Of a DNA stretch of 64,000 nt, positions 54,401-64,000 are shown piece after piece. Under the pieces are notes generated by a model, which made no database searches, was not told the DNA's origin, and saw only the letters and a list, made by a program, of their open reading frames with translations. A program made the position numbers and the translations under genes. The number at the start of each line of letters is the position of its first letter. Positions within the stretch are counted from its first letter, which is position 1. This DNA comes from Solea solea (taxonomy: Eukaryota > Chordata > Actinopteri > Pleuronectiformes > Soleidae), in NCBI RefSeq assembly GCF_958295425.1, contig NC_081154.1, forward strand, positions 21,486,540 to 21,550,539. Reading direction: 5' to 3'.

Positions 54401-55372
54401 CAGTTTAGAATTCAATTTAAAATCCTCCTCCTCACGTACAAAGCACTTAATGGTCAGACCCCTTCATACCTGAAAGACTTAGTCTTACCTTATTGCCCTA
54501 ATAGACCACTTAGGTCACAAAATACAGGTTTACTTGTGGTTCCCAGAGTCTGCAAGAGCAGAATGGGAGGCAGAGCCTTTAGTTACCAGGCTCCTCCCCT
54601 GTGGAACCAGCTCCCAATGATAGTTCGGGAGGCAGACACTCTCTCTGTATTTAAAGTTAAACTTAAAACTTTCCTTTTTGATAAAGCTTATAGTTAGATC
54701 TGGTTCAGGGAAACCTGGACCAGCTCTTAGTTATGCTGCTATAGAACTAGACTGCTGGGGGATTTTTCCTGTGGTGCACGCACATTCACTCTCTCACACT
54801 CAGGATATGATTATGACTTTTTATATGTCATTAACCTTGTCTCTTTCTCTTCCTAGTTTGTGTATTTCCTTCCTTCCCTCTTTCTCTCTCTGTATTCTCA
54901 TCATGCAGGTTGCGAGACCAAGATCCAGTTTTCGAGGCTACCCACATCATCACCATTATTATTGTGCTATAATTAAAAAGTCGATATCATTAACTGTATA
55001 AACTTGTAACTTGATACAGTTGTTGTGTATCTGCTCCTGGTCTCTCTCTCTCTTTGTCTCTACCTCATCTCCCTCTTGTCCTTTCTCCCCCCTCCCCTTT
55101 CTGTCCTCCACCTCTCCGCTGTCCCCCATTTTCCTTTCACCCCAACCGGTCGAGGCAGATGACTGCACATTTCTGAGCCTGGTTCTGTCAGAGATTTCTT
55201 CCTGTTAAGAGGGAGTTTTTTCTCTCCACTGATGCCTAGTGCTTGCTCATTGTGTGAACTGTTGGGGTTCTCTGCTCTCTTTGATGTTGTCTATGTACAG
55301 TGCCTTGAGATAATGTTATGTTATGATTTGGCGCTATACAAATAAAATTGAATTGAATTGAATTGAATATAT
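51420..55372 (+). mobile_element. L2 LINE, nearly full length, decayed
   Basis: Order: end of ORF1 (51428-51619); ORF2 endonuclease in pieces (51860-52560: LLNIRSLK, DLFCVTETWF, RGGVAAIFN, IIIVGDFNIHVD, LLTDHYLLTFN); linker (52582-53172); RT (53270-54697: [60 protein letters not shown]); 3' UTR and AATTG repeats to 55372. The RT catalytic box reads YAGD instead of YADD, a stop replaces Gln in TFD*EMSF (54110), and several more stops and shifts occur, so it is inactive. It is the best reference copy for the four shorter L2 pieces in the window. Confidence 0.9.
51428..51619 (+). pseudogene. L2 ORF1 C-terminal part, SGNH/esterase type
   Basis: [31 protein letters not shown] and [23 protein letters not shown] is the Asp-x-x-His block of SGNH hydrolases, found in ORF1 of L2/CR1 elements. 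The Ser and Gly/Asn blocks upstream are not present, so only the end survives. Confidence 0.7.
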
Positions 55373-55500
55373 ATATCGAGTATCGCCATTCAGCTAAAAA
55401 ATATTGAGATATGACTTTTAGTCCATACCGCCCAGCCTCAAGTAAAAATCGAGTGTCACTCGTGCTTTTTGAATATTTTGGCTAGCGTTAGCGAACCTGT
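55373..55500. repeat. Fish interspersed repeat scrap
   Basis: ATATCGAGTATCGCC, AAATATTGAGATATGAC and CATACCGCCCAGCC resemble the end of a common fish repeat. Class not certain. Confidence 0.35.
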
Positions 55501-56190
55501 TGCCTCTTGTCTGTCAATTCACTCATGTCATTCTTCACATCCAAAATTAACTTAATCCATCAACAACTCATCCCAAACATCTCCGAAGCTTCATCTTCCC
55601 TGGTCCCCTCTGTGTCCCTCTCCCACCCATTCTCCTCCTTTACACTACCCTCTGCTACTGTAATTTCTGATCTCATTAAAAAATCTAAATGTTCTTGTTG
55701 CCAGTTGGACCCCCTCCCTACCATTCTAGTCAAAATCACCCTTCTGTCACTGGTCCCCATCATAACACAAATAATTCATTCTTTCCTCACCACTGGTATT
55801 GTCCCCTCTTCACTAAAAACAGCTGCTGTCACTCCTATTCTGAAAAAACCCGGTCCAGACCCCAATGCCCTCAATAACCTCCATCCCATTTCGAATCTCC
55901 AGTTCATCTTAAAAATCCTAGAAAAAACAGTCACTACTCAGCTCCACACCCATCTTTCTCATAATAACCTCTATGAACAGTTGCAATCTGGTTTCTGCCC
56001 CGTCCACAGCACAGAAACAGCACTGGTTAAAATCACCAACGACCTCCTCCTTGCAGCTAACTCCGGACTTTCATCAATACTCATCCTACATGATCTAACT
56101 GCTGCCTTTGACACCATCTCACACCCTATCCTCCTAGACAGACTTCACTCCATTGGAATTTCACACATACCCCTGACTGTCCCTTTTTAT
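55501..56190 (+). mobile_element. LINE RT fragment, N-terminal half (L2/CR1 group)
   Basis: 230-codon frame (55507-56199) with [53 protein letters not shown] and LILHDLTAAFDTISHPIL. Ends before the catalytic box, cut by unrelated AT-rich DNA at about 56180. A family distinct from the L2 copies. Confidence 0.8.
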
Positions 56191-56840
56191 TATTATTAAC
56201 CAATGGGTTACATAAATTTTAACCTTCAACATAAGAATATTCAATTTTTTACATACAGTCTATGGTTAATTTCATCAGGAGGAAAAGTACCAAGTGCTAA
56301 TGGGGGTGTTTTCAGAACACCCGTGTTACACAGGTAACAGCGGGTCTTCAGAGAACACCCCCCTTGTTTTCACTATTTTGGATTAGCCTAACCCACACAG
56401 GTTGAGTGACTCGTCCTGCAGGTCAACCCGGAGCCCGGGGACCGGCCCCGCAGAAGAAATTAGCTCTGTGTGTGGAGTTCAGGACACATTTAAAACACAG
56501 AAAGCTCTTGGCATGGCTGTTTTTTGGGTATAATTAACAAACGGAGGCTGTTCAAAGTCGACAGGTGGCGCTGGTTTATGAAATAATGTTGTTTAAGCAG
56601 CTCACCTCAGGATGAGCTAGCGTGGTGCTAACAGCTATCCTGGCTCGCTGTGTGCGGCTTCGTAGCCTCTGATTTCAGAGGTTAAAGAAAAATGTTTAAC
56701 CTGAAATAGCAGTAGCACACACACACTGTTGTTGTCATCATGTGGGCTCTACATGCATCCAACACGCAGAGCCCATGTGATCACAACGGGCACTGCTGGA
56801 TAGAAGTGCTGGCGCGGAATGGACTGCTTGTATTGGAACG
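56191..56840. other. Unassigned spacer
   Basis: No coding frame or clear repeat ends; includes GC-rich stretch 56395-56470. Confidence 0.4.
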
Positions 56841-56950
56841 CTTATATCAGAGATTTTAGAGGCAGTCCGATATAATCCGATACTCGTTTTTTGGCTGATA
56901 TCGGACCGATATCCGATATCAATATCGGATCGGGATATCCCTAGTGCAAA
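56841..56950. repeat. hAT-type repeat end with GATATCGG words
   Basis: TATCGGACCGATATCCGATATCAATATCGG and the end GGGATATCCCTAG form overlapping inverted words typical of a fish hAT-derived repeat. Confidence 0.5.
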
Positions 56951-57500
56951 TTCCAAATAATATCACTTTAATCAAATTTTTGGGCTGTTAAACTGTTAAG
57001 ATGAGTTGATGAGTTGTCATCTTTATCTTTTTGTCACTGCTCACACTTGCACTCATACAGTACTCCTTTTTTTTTTTTTCACTAACAAGTTGTGGTGGGG
57101 TGTGGTGCATCCTATGGTGTGACACTATATGATTTGGTGTGACATTCAAAATTGTGACAATAAAAAGGCCTTTTTCGTGATAATCTCAATGCAACAGTGC
57201 AAGTGTCACAGGAATGTTGTTAGATTTATGGCAGCGTTTGTCAGAATTAATCTAAAATATGTTGAAAGACTGAGGACAGATGTCTTACTGTGTACGATAA
57301 TTAAAAAAATTCAAAATGTAATCGATCTGAATAAGATTATGACAAAAGTGAATTACTTAACAAAGTTTTACCCCATTTTAATTTTCTATACAATAACTTT
57401 CATAATTTTAGGGACTAGTAAAATAAATGAGTTAATAAATCGAGATTCGAATAAACATTTTAAAAGACCACATATGTTTTAAAAAAAATAACAGTCAGTA
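56951..57500. other. Unassigned AT-rich sequence
   Basis: A 117-codon plus frame (57129-57482) exists, but it is AT-rich with Ile/Lys/Asn bias and no motif; I judge it non-coding. Confidence 0.4.
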
Positions 57501-58189
57501 CAACATAACTCAGTCATTTTCATAAGTAATATTTGAAGTTTTTTTTGAAAACATTTTTTTAGGCTCAAATGTCATCCACCCAAATGTGAGGCCAAGCCCG
57601 ACAAAGCGAGTCTCAGTTTGAAATACAGCAAACATTCCCATGAAACTGTTTGAATCTGATCTGAATTTGTGGTGCGATGTACACACCGTCAATATTGTGT
57701 GACACAAGATATCTCTGTAACATAAACAATGTAATCTTTCAATTTCTTCTTATCATGTTTCTGATCAGTGATTTGTACATCTTTTGTCTTGTTAGTGGAG
57801 CCTCAATATATTTTCCTGAATAGATTTTGTTTAGTGTCATTTGTATAATACTGAATAACAACACTTTTGAAGGAAGCAACCTGACCCAAAGAAAAATATT
57901 CTTAGCCAGCTGACAAAATAATTTAAGTGATACTAGAGCTTTGTCTAATATTAAACCATCGCCTCAATGCATTGTGCAAGTCCAAGTTAATGGCTAAGCT
58001 AAATAATAATCACATCTCACACCACCACCGTTTAATGATGTATCAGTTTTGTAAGATTGTCACTACAGAGTCATATCTGTAAAGATATATCAATTTCAAA
58101 ACAACATTGACTAACAAACATGTTTTTTAAATGTTTAGTTATCCAAGTCTTGTTACTGATGCAATAACTTTGGGTTAATGTGTGTTTCA
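57501..58189. other. 3' flank of gene 3
   Basis: Homologous to 24880-25340 next to receptor copy 2 (for example ACACCGTCAATATTGTGTGA in both), so it was part of the duplicated block. Confidence 0.6.
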
Positions 58190-61100
58190 TCATTTCTTTT
58201 CTTTCCCCATCAGGTGCTGTTTTGTATTCTTTTCAGGCTTCAGTAAAATAATGTAACTCTTTGGAGCAAACAGGCAGAACAATAAACCAAAGCTGGAGGC
58301 CAAGATGGCAAATGACTCGACTGCATCTGCATAATTTCCAGGCGAGCTGATATAAGCAGGGATGAATGCTAGCCACACAGCACTGAAGATCAGCATGCTG
58401 AATGTGATGAACTTGGCCTCGTTGAAGTTTCCCGGCAACTTTCGAGCCAGAAAAGCCAATACAAAGCACAGACAGGCCTGTAGACCAATATATCCAAGAA
58501 CACACCAGAAGACCAGGCTAGAGCCAACACTACACTCCACTATAATCTTTGAATGTTCATATTGTGTATTTCTGGATGGAAACGGGGGAGCATCAATGAG
58601 CCAGGCAGCACAGATAACCACCTGAACCAGAGTACAACTGAAGATAATGGTCCTCTGCTGCTTAGGCCCCAGCCACTTCATGATGTTGTGCCCTGGCCTG
58701 GTGGCAGTGAATGCAGCCAGTACCACCAGGGTCTTCCCCAGGATGCAGGAAATACACAGTGAAAATGTGATGCTAAAGGCAGTGTGGCGCAGCATGCAGG
58801 ACCAATATGTTGGCTTTCCAATGAAAAGCAGAGAACAAAGAAAACACAGAGTTAGTGCAAACAGTATGAAGAAACTGAGCTCAGAGTTATTGACACGGAC
58901 AATGGCTGTGTGTCTGTGACAGAAGAAGACTCCACAGACAGCCAGAGTGAAGCAGGCGCCCACCACAGACATCACTGTCAGGGCTATTCCCAATGAATCG
59001 AAGGTCAAGTACTCCACTTTCTTGGCAATGCAGGCTGTTCTGTCGTTGTTTGACCAGAAGTCCTCAGGACAAATTGTACAATCTACTTTGTCTAAAGGGA
59101 AGAAAGTATGAACAATTTTCAGGATTGCTTTACTTCTGTACTATACTTGTAAGAATGGATTTGCTTTGACTTTTTATTGTTCAGCTCAAACTCACTTGTC
59201 TGATTGTTAATTTTGCCGCTGTCACATGGTACACAGTCAAAGCAGCAGATAGGCTCCCCACGACGGACAGCCTTCCGGGAGCCTGGAAGACAACTGGCAC
59301 TGCACACAGACACTGGCACCTAGAGTGGAAAGACCATGTGCTGATATCAATGACAGGTGGAAAATTCCTCAAAACCATGTGTTAATAAAGTATTTGTTAC
59401 TTCTAGTTTCTCAAGTGTGTTTAACACAGTGTTTTGAGTTTTATGTTGATTAGATATATTTTGTGTGCAGATGTCAGTCTAGTTTACAGGTATGCCATCA
59501 AACAAGCTGTACACTGAGGACTGGGTTCCTTCCCAAAAACTATTCCATAACCTGTAGTTCAGTTAAATATATTTAGCTGTAGATCTATGAGAAGCATTTA
59601 ATGTCATGAAGAATGATTCATTCATTGTCTACTGCTATATCCTGCACATGAGGGTCGCGAGGAGCCAGAGCCAATCCCAGCTGAAAACAACAGGTGGGGT
59701 CAGACCCAGGACAGGTCACCAGAGCAGCATACAGAGACAAACCATCATTCACTCTTCCATTCCATAAAGAAAGATCCATGAGGAAAACAACAGTGGATAG
59801 TATGTCACCAGTCACATCATAGCTGGGTTTTGAATCTCTGTTGTGTATGAAAACAAATGACCCTGTTTCAGATCCAATCCGTTCCGTCCACCTGACTTAC
59901 CTCCATCTCAACCTACAGAACTTCAACAGTTGGCATCTGATGAAGGTAAAAACACAGTGTGAGCAGCTTGCCTCACTCTGATGTCCTGCCCACATTATCC
60001 TGTCCTCCTGGATCAACAGCTCCTCTCCAATAGCCTTGGTTCCATCAAACAAACCCACGTTGACAAATTCGATGTTTCCTTCTGTGCCTCTCTGCCAGTT
60101 GATGATATCATAATAGGGTACAGAGTCGCCCTTGGCATTAAAGGCCACCTCCTCACCAGCAATGTGAAAGTTCACTTCCTGGAGGTAGTGTTGCAGCTTG
60201 AAATTTAGGAAATGCACACAATGAACACTAAACACGTTTTTCAGTCTTCAGAGTTTTGAGGTTTAAGGCCCCTAAAAATCCACAACCTAAATTTGTAAAG
60301 CAGTAGAAATGTAACAGAACGGTGAAGTGAACACATCACATGGAAATTAAAACATGTTGACCCACGTTGCTAAGTCAATCAATGTCAATATTGATCAGAA
60401 ATAATTCTAATGATATTTTTGGCCATAAGTGAGAAGTCCAGTGCTGTGTTTACAATGGAACAATGAACAATTTAAAAATATTCATAAACATATTTCATTA
60501 AGATTTAAATATATTTAGATTTTTTAGAACACAGAAATAGGGGTATCATATGTACAGTATGTTACATGACTTTGGTAAATGGGAGATAAAGATCGTGGTC
60601 TGAATCCCAAGGATTGGGCTTTGACCCACAGTGTGTAATGGTAAAGAAATAGTGGATTATACAGTACCTGCCAAGGTTGTATGTTGTTGCTCTGAGCACA
60701 TGAGTTGTTCTGGAAAGGCCCCCTCCCTGGCTGACAGAGAAGGAGGTTGTGCAGGGAATGAGCAATGGCATATACAGCCTTATAGACATTATATGAGAAT
60801 CTAGGGCTGGATGTATTCATGTAGGCTGAGTGCTGTTCCAGCAGAGACTCCTGCCCTGAGCACGGCGGCATCTGGGTGACAGAGGATGGAAAAGGACTGC
60901 AGCCATACAGAGACTCCCACAGCTCACGCACCAGCACATTGTCAGGATATCTCTTAGGGTTTACTGTCTGCAGGAAGTCACCCAGTCTGGAGATATGACC
61001 TATTCTGATGCTAAACCCAATGGTTCCTCTCAAGTAAGGGTAATACTCTCTCCCTGAAAAGACTGATGCTTTGACCCAGGCACTACTCGCCACCCACTGG

Positions 61101-64000
61101 ATTCCAGTGATGTTCTGAGTCATGTAGTCCCTCAAGAAAGGGGTCATCTCCCCCTCAACTGCAAATACCAACACCACTTTTGCAGTAGAGCTACGCATCA
61201 CCTTTACAGAGGGTCAGATAATGTAGATAACAGGGTTGTAAAAGGAGACAAAAACAAAACGAGTGACATAAAGAAAAACCCAGATGTACACAGTGAAAAA
61301 CTACAGTTTCGATAGACCTTAGTATTATTTGATATTTCAACCCTCAACAGCAAAATAATTTCTGTAACGCCATAATAATCTTCCTCTAGTCCTTTTATTT
61401 CTTTTATGTTTAATTTATTTGGTATACTTTTTCCTTGTGTATTTTTGTTTGGGTCTTTTTTAATGTCTTGTATGTGTGTAAAAAAAATGTCACCAGTTGG
61501 TGTCAGACAAATAAAGTTTCTATTGTATTCATTTTGAAGAAAGTACTTACTTTAACAAAGTCAGTTTTTCCTGTTGTACGTCGGTACTAACATTGTCTAT
61601 TGACTTCACACAATGAGATTTTCTACTCTGCCCCAATAGTTCCACCTGTAACATTATTCATCTGACTCTTGTTATGAGTGCTTCATTTTCTGGACATTGT
61701 CTTGTGTTTTACAATTCTGATGCTTTTGTCGTTTTTTGATTGAAAGCACAAGTACTGACCTATTGTGAACTTAATTAAATGATGTTCTTGGGAATTTTTT
61801 TTTTTTTTTTTATACATGGTTACAGAGTTACAATTCATGTCATGACTCTCTTCTCCTTTCTGGATCTAATATGGGCCTGATGAGATAAATGGATGAAAGT
61901 GAGACAAACACACAGTTTTCTCCTGGAGTGTCTAAATTGAATGATCACAGTAGGTCCACAAATAGGAGCTTTAATGGCTCTATGTCTTAATATGTGTTAA
62001 TATTTGTTAGCAGCAAAAGGTTTCTTTAACAGAAACTCATTTACACTATAAAACAACTTCAGTTAATTTTTTATAGCATCAAATCACCACTCTACCCAGT
62101 CCCTAGAGGCTGTTATTATTTTATCCTGTGGTAAGAACCCATTAAAGGAGGGTTGAAGAGACATCATGGTCACAAGTTCAACTCCACCCATGGCAGGTTG
62201 TACTTAATTCCCTTGTAAGTCGCTTTGGATAAAAGTGTCTGCTAAATGACATGTAATGTAATGTAATCAGTGGTAGAGTGAACTGTCTTTCAACTGAAAG
62301 GTTGAGGGGTCGATTCCTGGCTCCATGAGTCTACATGCTGATCTTTCTTTGGGCAAGACACTGAACCTCACATTACTGTGCCAGCAGTGTGTGAATGGGT
62401 ATGAAAGATGTGTTATAAAAAAAAAAACTGCTCCACATAGATGCAATATGTAGATGTTTGAATTTATGTGAATGGTTGAATGACAAAAACTGTAGTTTAA
62501 AGCAGCTAGTGGTCATCACCACTAGAAAATCTCTATATAAATATAGACTACTTAACATTTAAAGGTAGAAGTCAACAGTTTCCACAGTGTTTTCATACCT
62601 TCATGATCCTTAGTCCCGCCTGGCGAGTGTAGAGCAGAGGAATAATTTCTTGGTACGCTACACATACTTTGGTGTCCTGTAATTCTCTCAGTAAACCTTT
62701 TGCAGCAAAGTGGCCATAATCATTGTCTCCTCGCAGCAGCCCCACCCAAGTCCAGTTAAAGTGCACCAGCAGCTGTGCAAAGGCTTTCACCTGGGCTCAA
62801 CAGAAAAAGACAATCAACTCACTCAGTTTCATGTCACAGACATTAAAAAACTTTCATAAATGAAAAGCAATATCTTCATAAATTATTTGGTGTTGTGCCC
62901 TGTTATAACATGTCTGTATTCTGTAAATGATAAAGCATGGAAGTTTGGCACAACAAAGAAATATATAATAAGGATTATAACAATAAAGGATTATCAACCG
63001 TGATTATTATAATGACCAAACCTGAAAAGAACACTAACATAATATAAGAGAGAGGAAAACTTATATATATAAATCAATTTCTTAGTGTTCAAAGATTTGC
63101 CTCTTTTTTATTAATAGTTTTAATTTGACAGTTTAAAGCTTTAAAGGCAGTTGTAATACTTATTTCTGATGACAGAGTAGTAAATGTGTTGAGCTTTGAC
63201 TCAAAACAATAATTGACCACATGTTTCACATTTTACCTGGTAGTCATCACTAGGAATTACTCTGAAGAAGGTTGGATATTTTTGTCTGTCTGACAAACAT
63301 GCACATGTAGAAGCGTAGCTGACCTGTGTAAAAACAGATTGCAGTGTTACTGAGAAAAGAAGAACATTTTTGTGATGATTGACATAAATACAAGTCACTG
63401 TTACCATGGGGATCCTGAATGTTTGCAGGGTTCTTGACAAAATAATAGACTGAGAAGATCCAAAAGCCCCAATCACAGCGAGGAGTGATGAGGCATTTGT
63501 GCACATAGAAGAGTTTTCCTCACTCACTCCGTTCAGCATCGATAAAACAGCTCTCTGTGCTGTCAGTGGATATCCACATGAATCAAAGATTTTGTAGCCC
63601 AGAGTGTGATTCTGCAACAGCATTGGATTCTGGTTTATCTCCTCCACTGCCAGTCTCATAGTCTGAGCCCACCGGAAAGCCTTGGGATCAATCCTGTGGC
63701 TGATACAGATGAATGTTGTCTGTTCATTTAAAAACTCTAATGACTATAAACACATTCAGTCCATTTTATATTAAGAGTGCAAAATTAGACATTATTCACA
63801 CTATCATCTATGAAACTCACCCATTGCAATGTATTGGTGCTGGTCTGTAGGTGCCGTTAAGGTCTGGTATTTTCAGATTAAAATGAATGGGGAAAATCCC
63901 ACCGATGACATAGTCACCCTGGACCACAAAGCCTGGCTGGAAGCTGTTTAGAAGAGTGCACTTTGAGGCTGCTGGTGCAGCTGCAGTGGTGATGCTGGAA
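58190..64000 (-). CDS. V2R-type (OlfC) olfactory chemoreceptor, gene 3, exon 1 cut by the window edge
   Basis: Same plan as gene 1. Exons on minus: from beyond 64000 to 63821 (exon 1, signal-peptide end not in window), 63699-63405, 63323-63237, 62790-62599, 61201-60668, 60196-59972, 59319-59196, 59091-58190. Lengths after exon 1 are 295, 87, 192, 534, 225, 124 and 902, identical to gene 1, with matching phases and no stop. Conserved parts: [35 protein letters not shown], the seven membrane segments, and [14 protein letters not shown]. In the last exon I see one residue differing from gene 1 over 275 (SSLAFW versus SSLVFW). More differences lie in the ligand-binding part (for instance TQGEM versus VEGEM, and NRNGH versus IRIGH). 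No LTR element in its intron 1. Probably functional. Confidence 0.88.
61430..61620 (+). repeat. Retroposon 3'-end scrap in gene 3 intron
   Basis: GTCACCAGTTGGTGTCAGAC and ACAAATAAAGTTTCTATTG look like a LINE or SINE 3' end; not present in gene 1 at this place. Confidence 0.4.
62150..62275 (+). mobile_element. 5'-truncated SINE/LINE tail inside the extra intron of gene 3
   Basis: ACATCATGGTCACAAGTTC through TAAGTCGCTTTGGATAAA to ATGTAATGTAATGTAAT. It interrupts the older SINE, which is whole at 13205 in gene 1, so it arrived after the duplication. Confidence 0.7.
62276..62560 (+). mobile_element. Older tRNA-derived SINE in gene 3 intron
   Basis: Counterpart of 13205-13440 (CAGTGGTAGAGTGAAC, GGGTCGATTCCTGG, CTCTATATAAATATAG). 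Confidence 0.65.

Noticed and set aside
57129..57482. 117-codon plus ORF
   Set aside because: AT-driven composition, no motif, no neighbouring exon or repeat family to support it.

Overview
This is teleost fish nuclear DNA. The evidence is spliced V2R-type (OlfC) chemoreceptor genes with fish-like C-termini and GT-AG introns, set in a dense layer of fish retroelements: L2 LINEs with short AATTG-type tails, tRNA-derived SINEs, Ty3/Gypsy and BEL/Pao LTR elements, and hAT elements. There is no bacterial-type gene organisation. The species cannot be named from the sequence; a percomorph-like fish is only a guess.

The backbone is three copies of one receptor gene, all on the minus strand. Gene 1 (23488 down to 8849) has eight exons that I could join by phase into an 869-codon frame with no stop. 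Copy 2 is a wrecked pseudogene between about 25.3 and 50.7 kb. Its last exon is cut into five pieces by nested insertions spread over 13 kb, and it has lost exons 1, 2 and 3b. Gene 3 (58190 to beyond the right edge) is intact apart from the part of exon 1 outside the window, and its last exon nearly matches gene 1 at the protein level. Both intact genes have the same exon lengths. They share two introns that split exons usually unbroken in this family, and a conserved GC splice donor after exon 4.

Region by region. 1-5.2 kb: two copies of a jockey-superfamily LINE, one with an inverted 5' segment, and a Ty3/Gypsy pol relic. 5.2-8.65 kb: a 5'-truncated L2 LINE split by a hAT element that keeps the start of its transposase. 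8.8-23.5 kb: gene 1, whose intron 1 holds an 8.4-kb LTR element with identical-looking 2.1-kb LTRs and no recognisable gag-pol. 24.0-24.3 kb: a 24-bp minisatellite. 25.3-50.7 kb: the pseudogene and its insertions (an L2 with a nested solo LTR; three short LTR-like elements with TG..CA ends; a LINE itself split by a defective BEL/Pao element; further LINE, SINE, Gypsy and hAT-like pieces). 51.4-55.4 kb: an almost full-length, decayed L2 with an SGNH-type ORF1. 55.5-57.5 kb: LINE and hAT-like debris. 58.2-64 kb: gene 3.

The receptors are probably amino-acid-sensing olfactory GPCRs, made as a tandem cluster by recent duplication. The most unusual non-host feature is the non-autonomous LTR element in intron 1 of gene 1. 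It has a primer-binding site, a polypurine tract, a relic LTR/PBS junction inside each LTR, and a ~120-bp tandem array in which stem-forming bases change together between units. That pattern would suit a selected RNA structure such as a packaging or dimerisation signal.
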